The position numbers and the translations under genes were made by a program. From positions 186,001-250,000 of the forward strand of contig CAISYC010000061.1 in assembly GCA_903889565.1 (NCBI GenBank): a DNA stretch of 64,000 bases, written 5' to 3'. Numbering within the stretch: the first letter of the stretch is position 1; the number at the start of each line of letters is the position of its first letter. Below are positions 22,189 to 32,292 of the stretch, one piece after another. The DNA comes from an uncultured beta proteobacterium. GTDB taxonomy: Bacteria; Pseudomonadota; Gammaproteobacteria; Burkholderiales; SG8-41. The notes beneath the pieces were generated by a model. That model had not been told where the DNA came from, made no database searches, and saw only the letters and a list, made by a program, of their open reading frames with translations.

Positions 22189-22337
22189 AAGGTGCTTCGC
22201 ATTTTCCGGACACGCGGGAAGTCAGCTTTTTCCAGCGGACACCGGGTCGAAGTTTTTTGTTTGGTAAGGCGGCGCAATTCATTGCGGCCTCACGGCCCGG
22301 TGTAAAGCAGGGCGGCGCGGAAATTGATGGTCAGGCG

Positions 22338-24026
22338 ATGGAAAACCAACGGCTCATTCTATTCATCGTATTTGCGTTCTCGGTGTTCATGTTGTACGAG
22401 GCATGGCAGCGTGATAGCCATCCGGCGTCGGGGCCTGTGGCGACCGTCGCAGGCGGCCCCGCAGATGTCGCGGTTCCCCGCCCGGCCGAGTCGGTTACGC
22501 CCGGCGCGGCACAGGCGCCGAGTGGCGCGCGTCCCGCGCCTACAGGCGCCCTGCAAAACGGCGATACAGTGCGCGTTGAGACCGACGTCTATGTTGCCGA
22601 CATTAATACCGCGGGCGGCGATTTGCGGCGCCTTGAGTTGCGGGAGCACCGCGATTCGCTTGATCGCGAGAAAAATTTCGTGTTGCTTGAGCAGGCGGAC
22701 CACGTTTATATCGCTCAGGCGGGCTTGATCGGCGCGGGGCTGCCGAATCACCACACCAAATTCACTGCCACCGCAAATGCGGTCAAGCTCGAAGACGGCG
22801 CGCCCAGCGTAACAGTCCGATTGGCGGCGCTGGAGGTTGATGGCATCAAGGTGACCAAGGTTTACACTTTTTATCGCGGGCGTTATGAAATTGATGTCGG
22901 TTTCGAGGTTGAAAACAAAGGCACCAAGGCAATAACGCCGGACGCCTATTTTCAGCTGGTGCGCGATAACCATTCACCTGGCGGCGACTCAAAAATGTTG
23001 CCCACCTATACCGGCATGGCGGTCTATACCGAGCACGAGAAATTTATCAAGCTGCCGTTCGCCGATGTCGAGAAAGGCAAGGCGAACTATCCAAAAAAAG
23101 CCAGCGATGGCTGGATCGCGATGTTGCAACACTATTTCCTTACTGCATGGTTGCCAAAGGGTAATGTGGCCCGCGAGTATTTTGCCCAGCACGGCGACAA
23201 CGGTCTTTACTCGGCTGGAGTGATTTTGTCCGTTGGCAATATTGAGCCGGGCGCGCAGGCTGCGGTGACGGTTCCGCTCTACGCAGGCCCGCAGGAACAG
23301 GATAAATTGGCCGCGCTGGCGCCTGGTTTGGATCTGACGGTCGATTACGGCTGGCTGACGATAATTGCGAAGCCGCTGTTTGTATACCTTCAGTGGCTCT
23401 ATCACTGGGTCGGCAACTGGGGCGTCGCGATCATTTTGCTCACGGTTTCTCTAAAGATGGTGTTTTATCCATTGTCGGCTACCAGCTATCGTTCGATGGC
23501 GCGCATGCGGCTGGTTGCGCCCAAAATGCAAAGGCTCAAAGAACAGTACGGGGATGACCGCCAGAAAATGAGCCAGGCGATGATGGAGCTTTACCGGACG
23601 GAAAAGATCAATCCTCTCGGTGGATGTTTGCCTGTTGTTGTGCAAATACCTGTTTTTATTGCTCTTTATTGGGTTTTGTTGGCAAGTATTGAACTTCGCC
23701 ATGCACCTTTTATGCTGACCATTGATGATTTGTCGATGGCATCCGTATCGACGACAAATGGATGGATTTTTGCGCCGTTCGCCTATTTCGTATTGCCGGT
23801 GCTGATGGGCGCCACCATGATCTTTCAGACCTATCTGAATCCGGAACCCCCGGATCCGGTGCAAGCAAAGGTCATGAAAATTATGCCGATCGCTTTCAGC
23901 ATCATGTTCTTCTTCTTTCCGGCTGGACTCGTCCTTTATTGGCTGGTAAACAACGTCCTGTCGATCGCGCAACAGTGGCAGATCACGCGTGCGATGGAGA
24001 ATGCCAAACCGGCGCATGGCAAATGA
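22338..24026 (+). CDS. yidC: Membrane protein insertase YidC
   Basis: Inserts and folds inner-membrane proteins with or without SecYEG. 562 residues from the ATG at 22338, usual for proteobacterial YidC; the open frame extends upstream to 22257 without similarity. N-terminal transmembrane segment MENQRLILFIVFAFSVFMLYEAW, a large periplasmic beta-sandwich domain (about 60-340), then the conserved core (WGVAIILLTVSLKMVFYPL, YKxxK-type cytoplasmic helices, GGCLPVVVQIPVFIALYWVL, IMFFFFPAGLVLYWLVNN). A known substrate of YidC is the ATP synthase c subunit, encoded at 30964. mnmE overlaps its last 11 bases. Confidence 0.97.
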   Translation: MENQRLILFIVFAFSVFMLYEAWQRDSHPASGPVATVAGGPADVAVPRPAESVTPGAAQAPSGARPAPTGALQNGDTVRVETDVYVADINTAGGDLRRLELREHRDSLDREKNFVLLEQADHVYIAQAGLIGAGLPNHHTKFTATANAVKLEDGAPSVTVRLAALEVDGIKVTKVYTFYRGRYEIDVGFEVENKGTKAITPDAYFQLVRDNHSPGGDSKMLPTYTGMAVYTEHEKFIKLPFADVEKGKANYPKKASDGWIAMLQHYFLTAWLPKGNVAREYFAQHGDNGLYSAGVILSVGNIEPGAQAAVTVPLYAGPQEQDKLAALAPGLDLTVDYGWLTIIAKPLFVYLQWLYHWVGNWGVAIILLTVSLKMVFYPLSATSYRSMARMRLVAPKMQRLKEQYGDDRQKMSQAMMELYRTEKINPLGGCLPVVVQIPVFIALYWVLLASIELRHAPFMLTIDDLSMASVSTTNGWIFAPFAYFVLPVLMGATMIFQTYLNPEPPDPVQAKVMKIMPIAFSIMFFFFPAGLVLYWLVNNVLSIAQQWQITRAMENAKPAHGK

Positions 24027-25350
24027 CGCCATCGCCGCGGTATCGACTCCGGTAGGCCGTGGCGGGATTGCGGTCGTCAGGCTTTCCGCGCCGGATTTGC
24101 GGGGGCTGATTTCGGGCTTGATCGATATCGAGCCGGCGCCACGCCACGCCACCCTTACCAAGTTTCGCGATGCTGATTCCGGCGTCATCGATCACGGCAT
24201 CGTCCTTTATTTTCCTGCCCCGCATTCCTATACCGGCGAAGACGTGGCCGAACTTCACGCCCACGGTGGACCGGTCGTAACCCAATTGCTATTGAACCGC
24301 TGTATTGAATTGGGGGCACGGATCGCTGATCCCGGCGAGTTCACCAAGCGGGCCTTTCTCAACGATAAGCTGGACCTTGCGCAGGCAGAAGGCGTTGCGG
24401 ATCTGATCGAGGCAGGCACCATTGAGGCGGCGCGCTGTGCCGTCCGATCTCTGGAGGGTGTTTTTTCAGAGCGGATCAACGGCATGGTGACAGCACTAAC
24501 TGACCTGCGCGTCCTCGTCGAGGCCACGCTCGACTTTCCCGAAGAAGAGATCGATATTATCGAAAAAGCCCGTCTTCGCGACAGGCTCGCCAGTCTGCGT
24601 GAGGATTTGGCGGATGTCATGCTGGCGTCCCGCCAAGGCAGTCTGCTGAGAGAGGGGGTCGTTGCCGTTTTGGCCGGGCATCCTAACGTTGGCAAATCCA
24701 GCCTTCTTAACCGGTTTGCGGGTTCGGAGCGTGCGATCGTCACGGATATACCGGGCACCACCCGCGACACCCTTCACGAAACGGTAAATCTGAATGGTGT
24801 GCCGCTGCGCATAGTTGATACCGCTGGATTGCGAATTGCCCAGGATCCGGTGGAGGAAATCGGCATTGCGCGTAGCCGTGAGGCGATCGCAAAAGCTGAT
24901 CTGCTGCTGTGGGTGGCAGACGCGACACGCCCCTCAACGTTTGCCATCGACGATAAATTAACGGGCACGCTTGCTGAAGGGGCGCGACGTATCGTGATCC
25001 TCAACAAGATTGATTTGGTCAATGTCGACCTGATGGAGAAAGTTCAGACGGGGCCCATGGTTCGTTTGTCGGCCAAGACGGGCGCCGGATTTGGTGACCT
25101 TGTGGAATTAATACTAAAGTCGGCCGGCTGGACGGGAAGCGAAGGAACATTTTTGGCGCGCGCACGACACCTTCAAGCGCTTCAACTCGCCGGGCTCCAT
25201 GTCGAAGCAGCTTCTTCGCGAGTTGGCGAACTGGAGTTGTGTGCTGAGGAGCTTCGGTTGGCCCAAACGGCGTTGAACGCAATTACAGGCGCAGTTTCCG
25301 CGGATGAATTGCTCGGGAAGATATTCGGGCAATTTTGCATTGGTAAGTGA
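24016..25350 (+). CDS. mnmE: tRNA modification GTPase MnmE (TrmE)
   Basis: With MnmG makes the cmnm5 group on U34 of certain tRNAs. 444 residues. The N-terminal folate-binding domain has the family start AIAAVSTPVGRGGIAVVRLSG-like sequence and YTGEDVAELHAHGG. The inserted G domain has GHPNVGKSS (221-229), DIPGTTRD, DTAGLR and NKID. The protein ends in the invariant FCIGK, whose cysteine is required for activity. The start at 24016 overlaps the end of yidC. Its partner mnmG follows after a gap carrying parS. Confidence 0.98.
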   Translation: MANDAIAAVSTPVGRGGIAVVRLSAPDLRGLISGLIDIEPAPRHATLTKFRDADSGVIDHGIVLYFPAPHSYTGEDVAELHAHGGPVVTQLLLNRCIELGARIADPGEFTKRAFLNDKLDLAQAEGVADLIEAGTIEAARCAVRSLEGVFSERINGMVTALTDLRVLVEATLDFPEEEIDIIEKARLRDRLASLREDLADVMLASRQGSLLREGVVAVLAGHPNVGKSSLLNRFAGSERAIVTDIPGTTRDTLHETVNLNGVPLRIVDTAGLRIAQDPVEEIGIARSREAIAKADLLLWVADATRPSTFAIDDKLTGTLAEGARRIVILNKIDLVNVDLMEKVQTGPMVRLSAKTGAGFGDLVELILKSAGWTGSEGTFLARARHLQALQLAGLHVEAASSRVGELELCAEELRLAQTALNAITGAVSADELLGKIFGQFCIGK

Positions 25351-25373
25351 TAGAAGTAAGCGCTCTGGCTAAA

Positions 25374-25389
25374 TGTTTCACGTGAAACA
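25374..25389. other. parS centromere site
   Basis: TGTTTCACGTGAAACA, an exact 16-base match to the consensus chromosomal parS, fully palindromic (extended by one more pair at 25373 and 25390). ParB loads here, slides as a CTP clamp and recruits ParA and SMC. It lies between mnmE and mnmG, 2.6 kb before parA and about 5 kb from the candidate origin, the expected position. Confidence 0.95.
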
Positions 25390-25504
25390 TTGCGAGCCGG
25401 AAACGCCAATGATCGCGGATGTCCCCAAGCAGCCGACACCTTAAATCTTCGATTGGGGCGCGATTTCGGATATCATTACGCCCCTGCTTTAAGTGCGGTG
25501 GCTC

Positions 25505-27397
25505 ATGCAGTATTCTGAAAAATTTGACGTAATCGTCATCGGCGGCGGTCATGCGGGGACCGAGGCCGCGCTTGCGAGTGCGCGTACGGGTCGAAGCACC
25601 CTGCTGCTGACCCACAATGTCGAAACTCTGGGCCAGATGTCCTGTAATCCCTCAATTGGCGGGATAGGCAAAGGCCACCTCGTCAAGGAAGTCGATGCGC
25701 TCGGCGGTGCGATGGCTGTAGCGACCGATGAGGCGGGCATACAGTTTCGAATCCTCAATTCCAGCAAGGGCCCCGCGGTCAGGGCAACGCGCGCTCAAGC
25801 GGACCGCGTGTTATATCGGAAAGCCATCCGCGGACGGCTTGAAAATCAGCCTAATCTATTGATTTTTCAGCAGTCTGTGGACGATTTGATCGTACAAGGC
25901 GAGCGCGTAACCGGAGTTGTCACGCAATTGGGACTTTCCTTCGCCGCCGATGCGGTGGTGCTGACCGCAGGTACTTTTCTGGCAGGCCTGATTCATGTCG
26001 GATTGAACAATTACCAAGGCGGTCGCGCAGGCGATCCGCCGGCGTGTAGTCTGGCAGCGCGATTGCGCGAACTCAGCTTGCCGGTGGGTCGCTTGAAAAC
26101 AGGCACCCCGCCCCGTCTCGATGCCCGCACAATCGATTTTAGCCAGCTGGTTGAACAACCTGGCGATGATCCAACCCCGGTATTTTCGTTTCTTGGCAAT
26201 GCGGCACAACATCCGTGCCAGAAACCATGCTGGATTACGCACACCAACGAACGCACCCACGCAATCATTCGCGGCGGATTGGATCGCTCACCGTTGTTCA
26301 CCGGCGTGATTGAAGGGATCGGTCCGCGTTACTGTCCGTCGATCGAAGACAAAATATCCCGTTTTGCCGACAAGACATCGCATCAGATTTTTCTCGAGCC
26401 GGAAGGGTTGACGGTCAACGAGGTTTATCCCAATGGCATATCGACCAGCTTGCCCTTTGACATACAACTCGCGCTGGTGCGATCGATCAAGGGGCTCGAA
26501 AAGGCGCATATCACGAGACCCGGCTATGCGATCGAGTATGATTATTTCGATCCGCGCGGCCTCAAGAGCTCGCTGGAGACCAAAGCGATTGCGGGACTTT
26601 TTTTTGCCGGCCAGATCAATGGCACCACAGGTTATGAGGAGGCGGCCGCGCAGGGTCTGTTGGCCGGCCTGAATGCAGCCCGCTTCGCCGCCGGGCAACC
26701 GGCGTGGTGCCCGCGCCGCAACGAAGCCTATCTCGGCGTGCTGGTAGACGATCTGATTACGCGCGGGGTTACCGAGCCCTATCGCATGTTCACCAGCCGC
26801 GCCGAGTACCGGTTGAGCTTGCGCGAGGACAACGCCGATATGCGTCTGACCGAGTACGGGCGCGAGTTGGGTCTCGTTGACGACCAGCGCTGGGCTGTGT
26901 TCGAGGGCAAACGCGAAACCGTCGCGCGCGAGATCGAACGCCTGCGCTCGACCTGGATCAATCCGCAATTGATCGCCGCCGCCGATGCCGCACGGGTGTT
27001 CGGTCAGCAAATCGAACACGAATATTCGCTTGAAGAGCTCCTGCGTCGACCACACGTCGGCTATGCAGAATTGATGTCGCTGCCCGGCACCGGGCCCGCC
27101 GTTGAAGATTCTCAGGCGGCGGCGCAGGTCGAGGTTCAAATCAAATACCGCGGCTACATTGACCGTCAGCAATTTGAAATTCAGCGGCAGGAGTCATTTG
27201 ATGACACCCCTCTCCCGCTCGAAATCGATTACCGGTCGGTGCGCGGGCTATCGATTGAGGCGCAGCAAAAACTGAATCAGCAGCGTCCTGAAACCATCGG
27301 TCAGGCGTCACGCATCTCCGGCATCACGCCGGCGGCGATTTCGCTTTTGCTGGTGCATCTCAAAAGGGGCTTCGGGGTTGCGCGGCAAACCGCATGA
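25505..27397 (+). CDS. mnmG: tRNA uridine 5-carboxymethylaminomethyl modification enzyme MnmG (GidA)
   Basis: FAD- and NADH-dependent partner of MnmE in U34 modification. 630 residues, as in E. coli (629). Dinucleotide-binding motif [11 protein letters not shown] (12-22), then [22 protein letters not shown] and the C-terminal helical MnmE-binding domain. A GTG at 25493 in frame would add four residues; the ATG at 25505 starts at the usual family position ([15 protein letters not shown]). Ends by overlapping rsmG (ATGA). Confidence 0.97.
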   Translation: MQYSEKFDVIVIGGGHAGTEAALASARTGRSTLLLTHNVETLGQMSCNPSIGGIGKGHLVKEVDALGGAMAVATDEAGIQFRILNSSKGPAVRATRAQADRVLYRKAIRGRLENQPNLLIFQQSVDDLIVQGERVTGVVTQLGLSFAADAVVLTAGTFLAGLIHVGLNNYQGGRAGDPPACSLAARLRELSLPVGRLKTGTPPRLDARTIDFSQLVEQPGDDPTPVFSFLGNAAQHPCQKPCWITHTNERTHAIIRGGLDRSPLFTGVIEGIGPRYCPSIEDKISRFADKTSHQIFLEPEGLTVNEVYPNGISTSLPFDIQLALVRSIKGLEKAHITRPGYAIEYDYFDPRGLKSSLETKAIAGLFFAGQINGTTGYEEAAAQGLLAGLNAARFAAGQPAWCPRRNEAYLGVLVDDLITRGVTEPYRMFTSRAEYRLSLREDNADMRLTEYGRELGLVDDQRWAVFEGKRETVAREIERLRSTWINPQLIAAADAARVFGQQIEHEYSLEELLRRPHVGYAELMSLPGTGPAVEDSQAAAQVEVQIKYRGYIDRQQFEIQRQESFDDTPLPLEIDYRSVRGLSIEAQQKLNQQRPETIGQASRISGITPAAISLLLVHLKRGFGVARQTA

Positions 27398-28008
27398 ACC
27401 CCGCGCAACAACTTGCGACCGGACTCGACGAGTTGGGACTCGAGATCGTGGCGGAAATCCAGGCAGGCCTGCTCCATTACGTCGAATTGATCAGCAAATG
27501 GAATCGCGTCTACAACCTCACGGCGATCCGGGATTTGCCGACCATGGTGAGCGCGCACTTGCTTGATTCCCTGGCGATCGCACCGCATTTGTCGGGCAAT
27601 GCCGTTCTTGATGTGGGCAGCGGCGCCGGACTGCCCGGGCTCCCGCTGGCCATGATCTGGCCCCGATCGCGGATAACGTTGCTCGACAGCAATCAGAAAA
27701 AGACAACCTTTTTGCGGCAGGTGTGCATCGAACTCGGACTTCGCAATGTCGAGGTGGTTTGTGCGCGCGCGGAGTCATGGCAACCGCGGTTAAAATACGA
27801 CCTCGTTGTTTCGCGCGCCTTCGCCGAGTTGGCGGAATTTATTCGCGTCGCCGCGGCCCACTGTAACCCGACCGGACTGCTGGCCGCCATGAAGGGCGTC
27901 TTGCCGGTCGGCGAGCTAAAGGCGATTACTCCTACCGCGCCCAAGGTTATCCAACTGCACGTCCCGGGGTTGAACGCCGAACGCCATCTGGTATTGATCA
28001 AGCCATGA
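27394..28008 (+). CDS. rsmG: 16S rRNA (guanine527-N7)-methyltransferase RsmG (GidB)
   Basis: SAM-dependent methylation of G527 in 16S rRNA. 204 residues. Typical N-terminus with [12 protein letters not shown] (36-47), SAM motif [16 protein letters not shown] (71-86), and KKTTFLRQV. Overlaps mnmG at its start and parA at its end by four bases each (ATGA), indicating one transcript mnmG-rsmG-parA-parB. In some bacteria loss of RsmG gives low-level streptomycin resistance. Confidence 0.97.
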   Translation: MNPAQQLATGLDELGLEIVAEIQAGLLHYVELISKWNRVYNLTAIRDLPTMVSAHLLDSLAIAPHLSGNAVLDVGSGAGLPGLPLAMIWPRSRITLLDSNQKKTTFLRQVCIELGLRNVEVVCARAESWQPRLKYDLVVSRAFAELAEFIRVAAAHCNPTGLLAAMKGVLPVGELKAITPTAPKVIQLHVPGLNAERHLVLIKP

Positions 28009-28778
28009 AAAAAATACTCGCAATCACCAACCAGAAGGGCGGCGTCGGCAAGACGACCACCAGCGTCAATCTCGCAGCCAGCCTGGCCGCAACCCAGCAA
28101 CGCGTATTGTTGATCGACCTCGATCCGCAAGGCAACGCCACCATGGGCAGCGGCATCGACAAACGAACGCTCGCGCGCACGGTTTATCACGTTTTGCTTG
28201 GCGAAGCCGACATTCGCGAGGCCCGCGTCAATTCGGCCAGCGGCCATTACGACGTGGTGCCGGCTAATCGCGAGCTTGCCGGCGCTGAAATCGAGTTGGT
28301 CGATATCGAACATCGAGAAACCAGATTAAAGACCGCGCTCGCAAATATCGAAGGCGAATACGACTACGTGCTGATCGATTGCCCGCCCTCGCTCAATCTC
28401 CTGACGGTGAATGCGTTGTGCGCTGCGCAAGCGGTGTTGATCCCGATGCAATGCGAGTATTACGCGCTGGAGGGCTTGAGCGATCTGGTGCAAACGGTCA
28501 AAAAAGTCCGCACTCATCTCAATCCGCAGTTGGAAATCGAAGGCCTGTTACGCACCATGTACGATCCGCGCAATACGCTCGCACAACAGGTGTCGGCCCA
28601 GTTACAGCAACATTTTGGCGACAAACTTTATCGCACGGTCATTCCGCGCAATGTGCGCCTTGCCGAGGCGCCCAGCCACGGCGTGCCTGCACTCGGCCTG
28701 GACAAGGCCTCAAAGGGTGCGCAAGCCTACCTCGCGCTGGCTGGCGAAATGTTAAACCGCGCCGCCGCGGCGATTTAG
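28005..28778 (+). CDS. parA: Chromosome-partitioning ATPase ParA
   Basis: Walker-type ATPase that moves ParB-parS complexes apart. 257 residues; deviant Walker A KGGVGKTT (11-18), second motif LLIDLDPQGNATMG, and VLIDCPPSLNLLTVNAL. Being short and lacking an N-terminal helix-turn-helix, it is the chromosomal (Soj) type. Start overlaps the rsmG stop. parB follows 12 bases later and a parS site is present at 25374. Confidence 0.97.
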   Translation: MKKILAITNQKGGVGKTTTSVNLAASLAATQQRVLLIDLDPQGNATMGSGIDKRTLARTVYHVLLGEADIREARVNSASGHYDVVPANRELAGAEIELVDIEHRETRLKTALANIEGEYDYVLIDCPPSLNLLTVNALCAAQAVLIPMQCEYYALEGLSDLVQTVKKVRTHLNPQLEIEGLLRTMYDPRNTLAQQVSAQLQQHFGDKLYRTVIPRNVRLAEAPSHGVPALGLDKASKGAQAYLALAGEMLNRAAAAI

Positions 28779-28790
28779 GAGTCAGGAGAA

Positions 28791-29648
28791 ATGGCAAGAA
28801 TGAAAGGATTGGGACGGGGGCTTGATGCACTGCTTGGCGGCGACGAAGAGCCGTTAAACCCGGCGCCGGCAGACCGCCAATCCGAACTCAAGATCGACCA
28901 ACTGCAGCCGGGAAAATATCAGCCGCGCTCACACATGGACGAGACCGCACTGAAAGAACTCGCCGCCTCGATCAAGCTCCAGGGCATCATGCAACCGATT
29001 CTGGTGCGTCCGGTTGCCGCAGGGAAGTACGAAATTATCGCGGGCGAACGCCGCTGGCGCGCATCGAAACTCGCCGGTCTGGAAACGGTGCCGGTTCTGG
29101 TCCGCGAGGTGCCGGACAACGCCGCCTTGGCAATGGCATTGATCGAGAATATTCAGCGCGAAGATCTTAATCCCCTCGAGCAGGCAACGGGCATTCAGCG
29201 CCTGGTCAACGAATTCGGCGCCACCCACGATCAGGCCGCCGACATGGTTGGTCGCTCGCGCAGTGCGGTCACCAATTTGCTGCGTCTATTGGCTTTGGCG
29301 ACACCGGTTCGCGACCTGTTGCAGCAAGGCAAACTAGACATGGGGCACGCGCGTGCCCTCCTCGCGCTCGCGGGCATGCAACAAATCGAGGCGGCACGGA
29401 CCGTTGTCGCCAAAAATTACTCGGTACGGGATACCGAAAAATTGGTTGGCCAGCTATTGCGCGGTGCTGCCGGAAAGCCAGCCCGTAAGACGACTGACCG
29501 CGACGTATTGCGTTTGCAGGAAGATTTGGCGCAAAAACTGGGCACCAAGGTTCTGATCAAGGCTGGAAACAAGGGCAAAGGCTCGCTGGTGATTCAATAC
29601 TCAAGCCTCGCCCAGCTGGATACCATTCTGGCCAGATTGAATCGGTGA
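28791..29648 (+). CDS. parB: Chromosome-partitioning protein ParB (Spo0J)
   Basis: CTP-binding clamp that loads at parS. 285 residues. N-terminal KGLGRGLDALLGG (the ParA-interacting region), the CTP-binding motif GERRWRA (85-91), ENIQREDLNPLEQA (119-132), a helix-turn-helix with DQAADMVGRSRSAVTNLLRLL, and a C-terminal dimerisation domain. A Shine-Dalgarno (AGGAG) sits nine bases before the ATG. Last gene of the mnmG-rsmG-parA-parB run before the ATP synthase operon. Confidence 0.97.
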   Translation: MARMKGLGRGLDALLGGDEEPLNPAPADRQSELKIDQLQPGKYQPRSHMDETALKELAASIKLQGIMQPILVRPVAAGKYEIIAGERRWRASKLAGLETVPVLVREVPDNAALAMALIENIQREDLNPLEQATGIQRLVNEFGATHDQAADMVGRSRSAVTNLLRLLALATPVRDLLQQGKLDMGHARALLALAGMQQIEAARTVVAKNYSVRDTEKLVGQLLRGAAGKPARKTTDRDVLRLQEDLAQKLGTKVLIKAGNKGKGSLVIQYSSLAQLDTILARLNR

Positions 29649-29653
29649 ACGCC

Positions 29654-29671
29654 TCTTGCTGCATTGCAAGA
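29654..29671 (+). terminator. Weak hairpin between parB and atpI
   Basis: TCTTGC-tgcatt-GCAAGA forms a six-base-pair stem right after the parB stop, followed by only three T residues in a row (TGGTTTG). It may give partial termination before the ATP synthase operon; the stem is short and AT-containing, so this is uncertain. Confidence 0.25.
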
Positions 29672-29685
29672 TGGTTTGACGCATA

Positions 29686-30093
29686 ATGACGAAACTAAGT
29701 ACAATCAGAGGGTTTGCGTGGCAGCTCCCCGGGTCACTGGCGAGCAAACCGGTTCGCGCAGTCCTTAAATGGCAACTGGTGGTAACCATCGCCATGGCTG
29801 TCGCGGCCGCGTTTTGGTTGGGTATCGAAGGTGCAATTTCCGCGCTGTTGGGCGGGTTGGTCATGATGATTGCGGGCGGTGTTTACGCCGCCATGACCGG
29901 TGGTAACAAGGTAAGGTCCGCAGGGGATACGCTCAGGGCGCTCGTCAGAGCCGAGGCCAGCAAAATCGGCCTCATCGTTCTCCAGTTGTGGGTGGTATTG
30001 ACGGCCTACGCAGCTGTTGTGCCGACGGTGTTTATCGGCACGTTCGTGGTTGCGGTTTTGATTTATCCGATCGCGTTACTGATACGCGATTGA
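29686..30093 (+). CDS. atpI: ATP synthase protein I
   Basis: Small membrane protein, 135 residues with four predicted transmembrane segments (about 30-47, 50-66, 94-111 and 114-131). It helps assemble the c ring and is not part of the mature enzyme. The sequence itself is poorly conserved; identification rests on topology, the A/G-rich second hairpin and position as first gene of the atp operon. The ATG is 37 bases after parB, with only a weak hairpin between them. Confidence 0.85.
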   Translation: MTKLSTIRGFAWQLPGSLASKPVRAVLKWQLVVTIAMAVAAAFWLGIEGAISALLGGLVMMIAGGVYAAMTGGNKVRSAGDTLRALVRAEASKIGLIVLQLWVVLTAYAAVVPTVFIGTFVVAVLIYPIALLIRD

Positions 30094-30114
30094 CCGGGAT
30101 TTCAGGGAAATGCA

Positions 30115-30921
30115 ATGAGTGAAGAGGGCGAACTGACGCCGACCGAGTACATCGGTCACCACCTGACCAATCGAACGATATCGCTCGGCGACGGCCCGTT
30201 CTGGACGTTGCATCTCGACACCTTTCTGACGGCAGCGGCATTGGGGGTCATCGGTTTTGGTATTCTTTGGTGGATCGTGCGCGGCGCCACCGCCGGTGTG
30301 CCCAACCGCCGTCAGGCGTTTGTCGAAATGCTGTTCGAATTCGTCGACGATCAGGTCAAAGGCATTTTCCACGGCAGCCGCGCCTTTGTGTCGCCGCTGG
30401 CACTCACGGTATTCGTTTGGGTGCTCCTCATGAACGCCATGGACTTCATACCGGTTGATCTCGCCGCCGGCTTTACCGAACACGCGCTCGGTCAACCCAA
30501 CTGGAAACCGGTACCGACGTCGGACGTCAACACCACGTTTGCACTGGCCTTGTCGGTGTGGGCGCTGATGCTGTTCTACAACGTTAAGGTTAAGGGCATC
30601 GGCGGCTGGACGCACGAGCTGTTCTGCACGCCGTTCGGTTCGAATCCGCTGCTTTGGCTGTTCAACTTTCTGTTCAACATCGTCGAATATATTTCAAAGC
30701 CGCTATCGCACTCGCTGCGCCTCTACGGCAATATCTACGCCGGTGAAATCATTTTCATGCTGCTGTGGATGTGGGCTGCGACCGGAATCGCCGGCTCCGT
30801 TTTTGGCGGCGTGCTCGCCTTGGGCTGGGCAATCTTCCACATCCTGATTGTGGTGCTGCAGGCCTACATATTCATGATGCTTACCGCTGTTTACATGGCG
30901 ATGGCGCACGAAAGTCATTAA
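30115..30921 (+). CDS. atpB: F0 ATP synthase subunit a
   Basis: Forms the proton half-channels against the c ring. 268 residues with five to six transmembrane helices. The essential arginine is Arg202 in [13 protein letters not shown]; the C-terminus [20 protein letters not shown] is characteristic. Overall typical of betaproteobacterial subunit a. Second gene of the operon; the weak Shine-Dalgarno (AGGGAAA) contrasts with that of atpE. Confidence 0.97.
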   Translation: MSEEGELTPTEYIGHHLTNRTISLGDGPFWTLHLDTFLTAAALGVIGFGILWWIVRGATAGVPNRRQAFVEMLFEFVDDQVKGIFHGSRAFVSPLALTVFVWVLLMNAMDFIPVDLAAGFTEHALGQPNWKPVPTSDVNTTFALALSVWALMLFYNVKVKGIGGWTHELFCTPFGSNPLLWLFNFLFNIVEYISKPLSHSLRLYGNIYAGEIIFMLLWMWAATGIAGSVFGGVLALGWAIFHILIVVLQAYIFMMLTAVYMAMAHESH

Positions 30922-30951
30922 TAAACGATTAGAAGTAACCATTTTCCCTGA

Positions 30952-31236
<285 letters not shown>

Positions 31237-31266
31237 TTTCCGGGTAACTTTCAGCAGGGGCAACCC

Positions 31267-31737
31267 ATGAATCTAAATGTCACCATGGTTGCGCAGGCAG
31301 TCACGTTCTTCGTGTTCATCTTTTTTTGCGCGAAGTTCGTGTGGCCGCCGTTGACCAATGCGATAGCGGCACGCCAGAAGCAGATCGCCGACGGCCTTGC
31401 CGCCGCCGAGGAGGGCAAGCGGTCGCTTGAGCGTTCGTCACTGAAGGCGAACGAAGAAATCAACGCGGCGCGCGGCCGCGCGGCGGAAATCGTCGCGCAA
31501 GCGGAGAAGCGTGTTTCGCAAATGATTGAAGAAGCCAAGAATGCGGCGCGCGACGAAGGCAATCGCGAAAAAGCCGCTGCCAAGGCCGAAATCGAACAGG
31601 AAGTTTCGCGTGCGCGCGAGGCATTGCGCCTGCAGGTTGCCGCGCTGGCGGTTTCCGGAGCGGAAAAAATTCTGCGCCGCGAAGTCGATGCGAAAACCCA
31701 TGCCGACCTGCTGCAAGCCGTGCAGGCCGAGCTGTAG
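31267..31737 (+). CDS. atpF: F0 ATP synthase subunit b
   Basis: Peripheral-stalk subunit. 156 residues: one N-terminal membrane helix (about 4-25, [20 protein letters not shown] then FVWPPL), then a long charged helix rich in Ala, Glu and Lys that dimerises and contacts delta. Length and the [15 protein letters not shown] segment match proteobacterial b. Only nine bases separate it from atpH. Confidence 0.97.
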   Translation: MNLNVTMVAQAVTFFVFIFFCAKFVWPPLTNAIAARQKQIADGLAAAEEGKRSLERSSLKANEEINAARGRAAEIVAQAEKRVSQMIEEAKNAARDEGNREKAAAKAEIEQEVSRAREALRLQVAALAVSGAEKILRREVDAKTHADLLQAVQAEL

Positions 31738-31746
31738 AGCGGGATC

Positions 31747-32283
31747 ATGGCGGAAACAGTCACCATCGCGAGACCCTACGCCGAAGCGGCTTTCAAGCTG
31801 GCGCAGGAAAAAAACCAGCTCGAACCGTGGTCGCAGATGCTGGACCTGCTCGACCTCGTGGTGCGGGACGCCGATGTTGCGCGTTGCATCGGAGACCCGA
31901 ATGTCAGTGCGCAGCAGTTGCAGGGGCTCATTCTTGGCGTCTGCGGCGAGCGTCTAGATGGCGCTGGCCGCAATTTCGTCGAGGTGCTGGTGCAAAATGA
32001 CCGGCTGACCCTGCTGCCGGAAATTCGCGCCATGTTCGACCAGCTGCGGCTGGAACACGATGGCGTGCTCGAAGCGGAAATTTATTCGGCGTTCGCAATC
32101 GACGACGCCCAGGTCGCGCAGCTGGTGAAGAAACTCGAAAGCAGGTATCAGCGCAAAGTGCGGGCGCAAGTCAGCGTCGACTCAAAACTGATCGGTGGAA
32201 TCAAGATTGTGGTCGGCGACAAGGTTGTCGACGCGACCGTGCGCGGCAGACTCGACGCGATGTCGGCTGCACTCATTCGTTAG
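31747..32283 (+). CDS. atpH: F1 ATP synthase subunit delta
   Basis: Joins the peripheral stalk to the top of F1. 178 residues; N-terminal helical domain starts ETVTIARPYAEAAFKLA and the C-terminal part has VDSKLIGGIKIVVGDKVVDATVRGRL, the most conserved stretch of the family. Tightly spaced between atpF and atpA. Confidence 0.97.
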   Translation: MAETVTIARPYAEAAFKLAQEKNQLEPWSQMLDLLDLVVRDADVARCIGDPNVSAQQLQGLILGVCGERLDGAGRNFVEVLVQNDRLTLLPEIRAMFDQLRLEHDGVLEAEIYSAFAIDDAQVAQLVKKLESRYQRKVRAQVSVDSKLIGGIKIVVGDKVVDATVRGRLDAMSAALIR

Positions 32284-32292
32284 GAGTTTCAG

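Noticed and set aside
22016-22267. A possible yidD after rnpA
   Set aside because: The translated frame has none of the YidD features and mostly overlaps rnpA.
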